Below are positions 59,901 to 64,000 of a stretch of 64,000 nucleotides of DNA, piece after piece. Numbering within the stretch: the stretch's first letter is position 1; the number at the start of each line of letters is the position of its first letter. A program made the translations under genes and the position numbers. The DNA is from Bradyrhizobium algeriense (GTDB taxonomy: Bacteria > Pseudomonadota > Alphaproteobacteria > Rhizobiales > Xanthobacteraceae): NCBI RefSeq assembly GCF_003062295.1, contig NZ_PYCN01000001.1:392001-456000 (forward strand), written 5' to 3'. Under the pieces are notes generated by a model. That model was given only the letters and a program-made list of their open reading frames with translations. It was not told where the DNA came from and did not search any database.

Positions 59901-60141
59901 ACTGCATGTAGAGCATGTCCTCGACGCCGTTGACCTGCTGCTCGATCGGCAGCGCCACCGTATCGATCACGGTTTTCGCGCTGGCGCCGGGATAGCGGGT
60001 GGTGACCTGCACCGTCGGCGGCACGACCTCAGGATACTGCGCGACGGCCAGCCGGAACAGGCAGACGCCGCCGATCAGGATCATCAGGATCGCGATGACG
60101 TTGGAAAGAACGGGCCGCTCGATAAAAAATTTCGAAATCAT
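56980..60141 (-). CDS. RND-family multidrug efflux transporter (HAE1, AcrB-like)
   Basis: 1053 residues, full length for AcrB-type pumps. Starts MISKFFIERPVLSNVIAILM; twelve membrane helices in two repeats and two large periplasmic loops (YPEVVPPTVQVTTRYPGA; PPPPIQGIGNAAGFAMQVQL). The proton-relay pair is in AIGIVVDDAIVVVE. HAE1 signature at GVFQSPGANALEVQQ and LFAIVLAIG. Works as a trimer with the adaptor encoded 10 bases upstream. No outer-membrane channel gene is in the window, so it must borrow a TolC-like protein. Confidence 0.95.
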   Translation of the reverse strand: MISKFFIERPVLSNVIAILMILIGGVCLFRLAVAQYPEVVPPTVQVTTRYPGASAKTVIDTVALPIEQQVNGVEDMLYMQSYSGADGTYTLTVTFKIGTDLNFAQVLVQNRVSSALAQLPQSVQNQGVTVQKRSTAILLFVTLTSPKATYDSLFLSNYATINIRDELSRLPGVGNVTVFGAGQYSMRVWLDPNKLYARGLMPQDVISAIQQQSQQVTAGQVGSPPAPAGQAFQYTLNVSGRLADTSEFENVIVKTGTSGDVTRVRDVGWVELGAQTYSQAFSLNNKPATGIGVFQSPGANALEVQQAVEKKMQVLAKAFPQDVTYDTPFDTTKFVSESINEVYKTLIEAGLLVLVVILIFLQDWRAMLVPATTVPVTIIGAFAAMAALGFTVNISTLFAIVLAIGIVVDDAIVVVEGAAHNIEKGMSGHDAAISAMDALFAPIIGITLVLISVFLPSAFLPGLTGQMYAQFALVIAATALLSAINAATLKPTQCALWLRRPVPPEQRNFFYRGFNAVYNRVEAAYSRLIGRLVAHSNVSVICALILIAIGGYGLSRVPTGFIPIEDQGYLLVAVQLPDGAALERTQRVLTQVSEIAGKAPGVDQVIAISGISALDNSSSLANAGVAYLILKEWSARGPGEDLRSLFVGLNEKLSVIEEARILVVPPPPIQGIGNAAGFAMQVQLRDGNSDFSKLQAITGAIVANASSQSALQRVSSPFRSMVPQFDIEVDRIKTQTLHVTTDQIFSTLSTYMGSTFVNQFNKFGRTFQVYAQADAQFRLTPRDMQNMMVRNSNGDMIPLGTVAKITPAVGPSLISLYNLYPSATIIGLPATGYSSGQSMNLMEQIAAKTLPPGTGFEWTAMSYQEKVVGGQIYWAFGLGLLLVYLVLAGQYESWYAPISVILAVPLSLLGPMIVLTGLRIENNLYTQIGIILLIALSAKNAILIVEVALELHVRDRKPLLESAIEAARARFRPILMTSFAFIFGMIPLVLATGAGANARKSIGITAASGMLASTCLAVLFVPTFFVVIQRFENWLKERKLKKTGAQTAPAATH

Positions 60142-60151
60142 GGCCCGGCTC

Positions 60152-61354
60152 CTACTTGGCCGCTATTGGCTGTGCTTCGATCTTTTTCAGTTGCGGATCG
60201 ACCTTCTGGCCGGGAATCGCGCGCAACAGCCCGGCGGTGACGACGCGGTCGTCGGCCTTCAGGCCTTCTTCGATGACACGCAGCTCGCCTTCCAGCGGCC
60301 CGACCCGCACCTTGCGCTGTTCGACGATATTTTCGCCGTTCACGACCAGCAGGTAGCGTCCGGACTGATCACTGCCGAGGGCGACATCCGGCACGAACAG
60401 CGCATTCTGCACCTGGTCAACGGGTACGCGGACCCGGACGAAGAATCCCGGCAGCAGGGCACGGTCCGAATTGGGCAGCACGCCGCGCACCGGAAGCGTA
60501 CCGGTCGACTGGTTGAGCGTCGTGGCGGCATAGTCGAGCTTGCCCTGGTGCGGAAAGCCGGTTTCGGTCTGCAACCCGACTTCCACCGGTATCTGCCTGA
60601 GATCGTCCTGTGTCATCCCGCGCCGGCGGGCTTCCTCCCGGATCCTCAGCACGTCCTGTTCGTTAACGTTGAAATTCACCCAGATCGGGTCGAGCGCCAC
60701 GATGGTGGCGAGCTGCGTCGGCGACGAGACGCCGACGAGTTCGCCGACGGCGACGAGATGCGCGCTGACGACACCGTCAAACGGCGCAGTCACATTGGTA
60801 TAACCGTAATTGACCGCCGCGATCTTGGTATTGACCTGGGCCTGCAGCAGGCTCGCTTGCGCGTTGTCGCGCGTTGACGTTGAAGTATCCAGCGTCGCCT
60901 GGGAAACGGCTTGCCGCTGCACCAATTCCTGCTGGCGCTTGAAGTCCGCCTCGGCCTGCCTCACCGTTGCCTGCGCGCCGGTTTCCGCGGCCTGCGCCTG
61001 TTCGAGCTTCAGCTTGTAGGTTTCAGGCTCGATCGTGAACAGGGACGTGCCTTCTTTCACAAAGGCGCCGTCCTGGTAATTGATCGATTGCAGAAAGCCC
61101 TGCACCCGCGCGACCAGATCGACATTCTTGATCGCAGCCGTATTGCCGGTCGCTTCCAGATAACGCGTGAAGGACCGCTGCACCGGCACTGCGACATCGA
61201 CCTTCGGCGGCGGCGGCGGGACAAAAGTATTTTGTTCGCAGGCACTTAAGATGCCGAACGCGGCAATGGCGAGCGCCGCGCGCAGGACCGAAGCGGCTCC
61301 TTGTCCGATGGTGCGGTGCAGACTCGGGCGTGCAGGCGAACGCGTGGACTTCAT
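60152..61354 (-). CDS. RND efflux periplasmic adaptor (membrane fusion) lipoprotein
   Basis: 400 residues. Signal region with a lipobox-like LSAC at about 36-39, followed by EQNTFVPPPPPKVDVAVPV, so probably a lipoprotein of the inner membrane. MFP domains: lipoyl half VARVQGFLQSINYQDGAFVKEG, hairpin EQAQAAETGAQATVRQAEADF, then VNYGYTNVTAPFDGVVSAHLV and the barrel PVEVGLQTETGFPHQGKLDY. Links the RND pump to an outer-membrane channel. No regulator gene is adjacent. Confidence 0.93.
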   Translation of the reverse strand: MKSTRSPARPSLHRTIGQGAASVLRAALAIAAFGILSACEQNTFVPPPPPKVDVAVPVQRSFTRYLEATGNTAAIKNVDLVARVQGFLQSINYQDGAFVKEGTSLFTIEPETYKLKLEQAQAAETGAQATVRQAEADFKRQQELVQRQAVSQATLDTSTSTRDNAQASLLQAQVNTKIAAVNYGYTNVTAPFDGVVSAHLVAVGELVGVSSPTQLATIVALDPIWVNFNVNEQDVLRIREEARRRGMTQDDLRQIPVEVGLQTETGFPHQGKLDYAATTLNQSTGTLPVRGVLPNSDRALLPGFFVRVRVPVDQVQNALFVPDVALGSDQSGRYLLVVNGENIVEQRKVRVGPLEGELRVIEEGLKADDRVVTAGLLRAIPGQKVDPQLKKIEAQPIAAK

Positions 61355-61551
61355 TTTTCGTGCCTCAATTGGGTTGTTCAGAAAAATGTCTATTCAGAAA
61401 TCGGCGTTCGGCGCCACCCCATGAAAATAGCAACAATCCGCTTGCAGTGAAACCGGAAAGCGAAAATGATGCCGGCCGTTAGAATTTTTACGACGAAATT
61501 TTACTGCGGTTGAAGCGGCGGCTTCCTGCGACGACAAAAGGATTTATTCAA

Positions 61552-62373
61552 ATGATCAACACGTGGAAACGTGCGACGAAGCTTGCGCCGTGGCTTTCGG
61601 TTGCCGCGATACTGGCAACCGCAGCGCCGGCTTTCGCGCAAGCCCCGAGCCAGGCGCAACGCGACGCCATCAAATCGCAGTGCCGCTCCGATTACATCGC
61701 GCATTGCTCCAGCGTGCCGCCGGGCGGCGAGGCCTCGCTGCAATGCCTGCAGAAGAACATGTCGAGCCTCTCATCGAGCTGCCAGGGCGCAGTGCGCGCC
61801 GTGGAAACGCCGGTGGCTGCGCCCGCCAAGCCGGCCGAGACTGCAGCGCCGAAAGCCGCTGCTCCCGCGGCTGCAACGACGGCGCCGGCGAAACCAGCCG
61901 AGCCAAAGGCCACAGCAGCGCCCGCAGCCGCACAGCCGACCAGCGCACAGATTTCCGCCGTCCGCAGCGCATGCCGCTCCGATTATCCGAAGGTCTGCGC
62001 GGGCGTGCCGACCGGCGGCGCGCCGGCCATGCAATGCCTGGAAAAAAACAAGACGAAACTCTCGGCCGGTTGCGAGAAGGCCGTTTCCGCCGCCAGCGGC
62101 GGTGGAGCAGCAGCGGCGGCACCCGCGGCAGGCGCGGCTCCTGCAGGCGCGTCGGCTGCCGCTGCACCGGCGGCGCCGGCCGTGATCGTGCTGCGGCCGA
62201 TGCGGCCGCGCGAAGAACTGTTCGTGCTGCGATCAGCCTGCGGCGCCGACGTCCGCACGATCTGCGGCGGCGTGCAGCCTGGCGGCGGCCGGATCGTGCG
62301 GTGTCTGGCGACCAATGCCGCGCAGCTTTCGCCGGCCTGCAAGGACGTGCTGTCCCAGTTCGCGGCGCGTTAA
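61552..62373 (+). CDS. Exported protein with three Cys-rich (GLG1-like) modules
   Basis: 273 residues from the ATG at 61552. Signal peptide (TKLAPWLSVAAILATAAPAFAQ). Three modules of one pattern, Cys-x6-Cys ... GG ... CL-x-N ... Cys: KSQCRSDYIAHCSSVPPGG with LQCLQKN; RSACRSDYPKVCAGVPTGG with MQCLEKN; RSACGADVRTICGGVQPGG with VRCLATN. Ala/Pro-rich linkers join them. This matches the Cys-rich repeat of Golgi GLG1. Four Cys per module suggest two disulfides each. Periplasmic; function unknown. Confidence 0.8.
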   Translation: MINTWKRATKLAPWLSVAAILATAAPAFAQAPSQAQRDAIKSQCRSDYIAHCSSVPPGGEASLQCLQKNMSSLSSSCQGAVRAVETPVAAPAKPAETAAPKAAAPAAATTAPAKPAEPKATAAPAAAQPTSAQISAVRSACRSDYPKVCAGVPTGGAPAMQCLEKNKTKLSAGCEKAVSAASGGGAAAAAPAAGAAPAGASAAAAPAAPAVIVLRPMRPREELFVLRSACGADVRTICGGVQPGGGRIVRCLATNAAQLSPACKDVLSQFAAR

Positions 62374-62419
62374 TCACACACCCCTGCGGCAGTCCTTCAT
62401 TGATTTGGGGGACCGCCGG

Positions 62420-62779
62420 TCACTCGCCGCCGCGGAAGGCGAGGATGAGCTGAATGAGCCGTATCGACAGCGAGACATAAAGGATCGCCATCACGGTTTG
62501 GTACGCAATATGCCAATTGACCTTTGCGAGCTTGTAGAGACCGTCGACGAAGTTCAGCAGCAGGAGAATGACGCCGAACAACATGACGCCGCGGCCGATG
62601 AGACCATGGCGCAGATAGCCGAACAGCACGATCGCCGGCTCACTGCTCGATACATGGGCGCCGGCCGATACGATCAACGTCCCGATGATCAACTTCTCGA
62701 CGTGAGAAAATATTTCCTTGGAGACCGGCTCGACATGTTCGGAATAGAACGCCAGCCATTTGGCTCTGACCTCCGCCAT
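62420..62779 (-). CDS. Small inner-membrane protein of unknown function
   Basis: 119 residues from the ATG at 62779, AAGGA 7 bases upstream. After an amphipathic N-terminus (AEVRAKWLAFYSEHVEPVSKE) come three to four membrane helices: VEKLIIGTLIVSAGAHVSS, GVMLFGVILLLLNFVDGLY, YQTVMAILYVSLSIRLIQLIL. No recognised family. Convergent with the Cys-rich gene. Confidence 0.7.
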   Translation of the reverse strand: MAEVRAKWLAFYSEHVEPVSKEIFSHVEKLIIGTLIVSAGAHVSSSEPAIVLFGYLRHGLIGRGVMLFGVILLLLNFVDGLYKLAKVNWHIAYQTVMAILYVSLSIRLIQLILAFRGGE

Positions 62780-63033
62780 GGGTTTTCCTTGATTTTCATT
62801 GCAACGATGAATGAGAGCTTCACTACAGCGGGTCCGCGATCGGGAAGCAAGAACGCCGCCTGCCTGGTTTGCGGATAGTCCGAGGACGGCCGGCGTTCGT
62901 GGCGGCCAGCAACCGAAGCGAGATCGGCGTGCGAGCACGTCGCGACAGGCATCCGCAGAACCTTCCGAAGAAGGCTTTCAAAAGGAAACTTTCAAGACCT
63001 GAACATCAACCAGTACCAGTCCGGGAGACCAAC

Positions 63034-63243
63034 ATGCGTTCCCTTCTGCTGATGGCAGCCGCCGTGCTGTCCTTTTCCGCCACCATGACGTTTGAAGCCA
63101 CCGAGGCCAACGCGGTGGTCTGTGCCCGCGGCGTCTATCGCGCCGGCTGCGCCGGAGCCCGCGGCGCAGTCGTCGTCCGCAAGCCTGCCGTGGTCTGCAG
63201 GACCGTGTGGGTGAACGGCGTGAAGGTTCGCCGCTGCGGCTGA
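63034..63243 (+). CDS. Small secreted Cys/Val-rich protein
   Basis: 69 residues from the ATG at 63034, after GGGAGACCAAC. Signal peptide (RSLLLMAAAVLSFSATMTFEATEANA) then a short mature part VVCARGVYRAGCAGARGAVV and RKPAVVCRTVWVNGVKVRRCG with four Cys. A common small secreted protein type in Bradyrhizobium; role unknown. Confidence 0.75.
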   Translation: MRSLLLMAAAVLSFSATMTFEATEANAVVCARGVYRAGCAGARGAVVVRKPAVVCRTVWVNGVKVRRCG

Positions 63244-63428
63244 ACCGCGGGCGTCTCCGTCGAGGACAAGCCGGTCACCGCATAGCGCACAACCGTTCGC
63301 GGACAGAACCGGGCAGGCGAAACGGAGCATTGGCGCCGCGAGCGGGACCGGACGCCAGTTTCCGTTCCCCCTGTTATTTTTTGGTAGCGCAAATTTCCGG
63401 CGCGGATTAGTCTCCGGGCCAAATTAAT

Positions 63429-63438
63429 CAGTATACTG
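63429..63438. promoter_or_regulatory. CAGTATACTG palindrome upstream of the FAD monooxygenase
   Basis: A perfect 10-bp palindrome ending 18 bases before the GTG start and flanked by AAT and GATT, so it may be the core of a MarR- or TetR-type operator. Confidence 0.4.
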
Positions 63439-63455
63439 TCGATTGGGAGGAAGAC

Positions 63456-64000
63456 GTGCGTATCGCCGTCATCGGCGGAGGCCCCGGCGGCCTCTACTTC
63501 GCGTATCTCTGGAAGCGGCGTCATCCGGACGCACATATCGACCTGTTCGAGCAGAACCCCGAAGGTGCGACCTGGGGGTTTGGCGTGGTGTTCTCCGAAC
63601 AGGCGCTGGAATTTCTGCGCGCCGACGATCCCGAGACCGTCGACGCCATCACGCCGCGGATGGAGAGCTGGAAGAACATCACGCTCAATCTGCGTGGGCA
63701 AAGCGTCGAGATCGACGGCATTGGCTTCTCCTCGATCGGCCGGCTGGAGCTGCTGACCATCCTGCAGCAGCGCGTGCGCGCGGCGGGAATCACGGCGCGA
63801 TACAACACGACGATCCAGTCAATGGACGAACTCGGGGGGTACGACCTGATCGTCGCTGCCGACGGGCTGAACTCGCTGGTGCGCCGCGGCTTTGAGAAGG
63901 AATTCGGCGCCTCGGTTTCGCACGCGACCAACAAGTTCGCCTGGTACGGCACCAGCATGCGCTTTGCCACGCTGTCGCAGACGTTTGTGAAGACCGGTCT
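63456..64000 (+). CDS. FAD-dependent monooxygenase, N-terminal part
   Basis: 181 codons, running off the right edge. Starts at a GTG 5 bases after GGGAGG. RIAVIGGGPGGLYFAYLWKR is the FAD-binding Rossmann motif, followed by DLFEQNPEGATWGFGVVFSE, and the DG motif at LIVAADGLNSLVRR, the features of class A aromatic hydroxylases. The WGFGVVFSE stretch is usual in salicylyl-CoA 5-hydroxylase-type proteins, whose C-terminal half could confirm it. Confidence 0.85.
   Translation, partial: MRIAVIGGGPGGLYFAYLWKRRHPDAHIDLFEQNPEGATWGFGVVFSEQALEFLRADDPETVDAITPRMESWKNITLNLRGQSVEIDGIGFSSIGRLELLTILQQRVRAAGITARYNTTIQSMDELGGYDLIVAADGLNSLVRRGFEKEFGASVSHATNKFAWYGTSMRFATLSQTFVKTG

Noticed and set aside
56980..61354. 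Naming the RND pair as a specific drug pump
   Set aside because: No outer-membrane channel, regulator or substrate clue is present; only family-level assignment is justified.
1..64000. tRNA, rRNA, CRISPR arrays, integrase or phage genes
   Set aside because: None recognised by eye on either strand. A short or unusual tRNA could be missed without a covariance search.

Overview
The window looks like a high-GC alphaproteobacterial chromosome, most likely Bradyrhizobium or a close relative (Nitrobacteraceae). The evidence is the style of the proteins (the IlvD N-terminus, small Gly/His-rich secreted proteins, OprB/Omp25-type porins, an ECF42 sigma factor beside a DGPF protein) and several families of palindromic intergenic repeats of the kind common in Bradyrhizobium. 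I saw no rRNA, tRNA, CRISPR array or integrase.

Layout. 1-5.2 kb: start of ilvD, a CoA-transferase, a GrdB-like reductase, an AHSA1/ArsR pair with a well-formed promoter and twin operators, and two secreted unknowns. 5.7-14.7 kb: a His/Gly-rich secreted protein, a K+/H+ antiporter, an MscS channel, methionine aminopeptidase, two secreted beta-propeller-like proteins, a Tat-exported metallo-hydrolase and radC. 14.8-23.1 kb: accessory block (AraC, chloroperoxidase-like hydrolase, hydrolase remnant, NADH dehydrogenase-like flavoprotein, MBL hydrolase, SDR, IS5 remnant, IclR plus Bug-type binding protein) ending in a 77-bp second copy of the radC 3' end. 23.2-28.2 kb: HdeD, LapA-like, patatin, GntP permease and a DUF1326 protein, ending in a third, broken radC 3' end. 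28.5-33.4 kb: Tat-exported aldo/keto reductase, DUF6064, GNAT, DUF3237/SnoaL-like pair facing a TetR regulator, and a small monooxygenase.

33.4-38.7 kb: an OprB porin divergent from sitABCD (Mn/Fe uptake). The block is bounded on the left by a fragment resembling the 3' end of the ECF sigma gene on its right. Three TGCRA-N5-TYGCA boxes lie between porin and transporter. A near-identical but longer box (perfect 9-bp arms) lies upstream of a double-barrel porin at 47.4 kb, suggesting one metal regulator (Mur/Fur type) controls both loci. 38.7-46.4 kb: ECF42 sigma/DGPF pair, an SGNH hydrolase, a five-gene overlapping operon (NMT1/THI5-like ABC importer, 2-hydroxyacid dehydrogenase, Inh-like protein) divergent from a creatininase-family gene.

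46.5-64 kb: a small secreted protein, the double-barrel porin, a GltB-like FMN protein, a patatin, ferredoxin-NADP reductase, a translationally coupled CphA-like ATP-grasp plus FolC-like Mur ligase pair (the best candidate for an undescribed pathway), an NADPH-dependent reductase, an RND pump with its adaptor, a three-module Cys-rich protein, two small proteins and the start of an FAD monooxygenase.

The two most notable structural signals are the duplicated gene 3' ends (radC three times, ECF sigma twice) bordering accessory blocks, and the shared palindromic box in front of transporter and porin genes.
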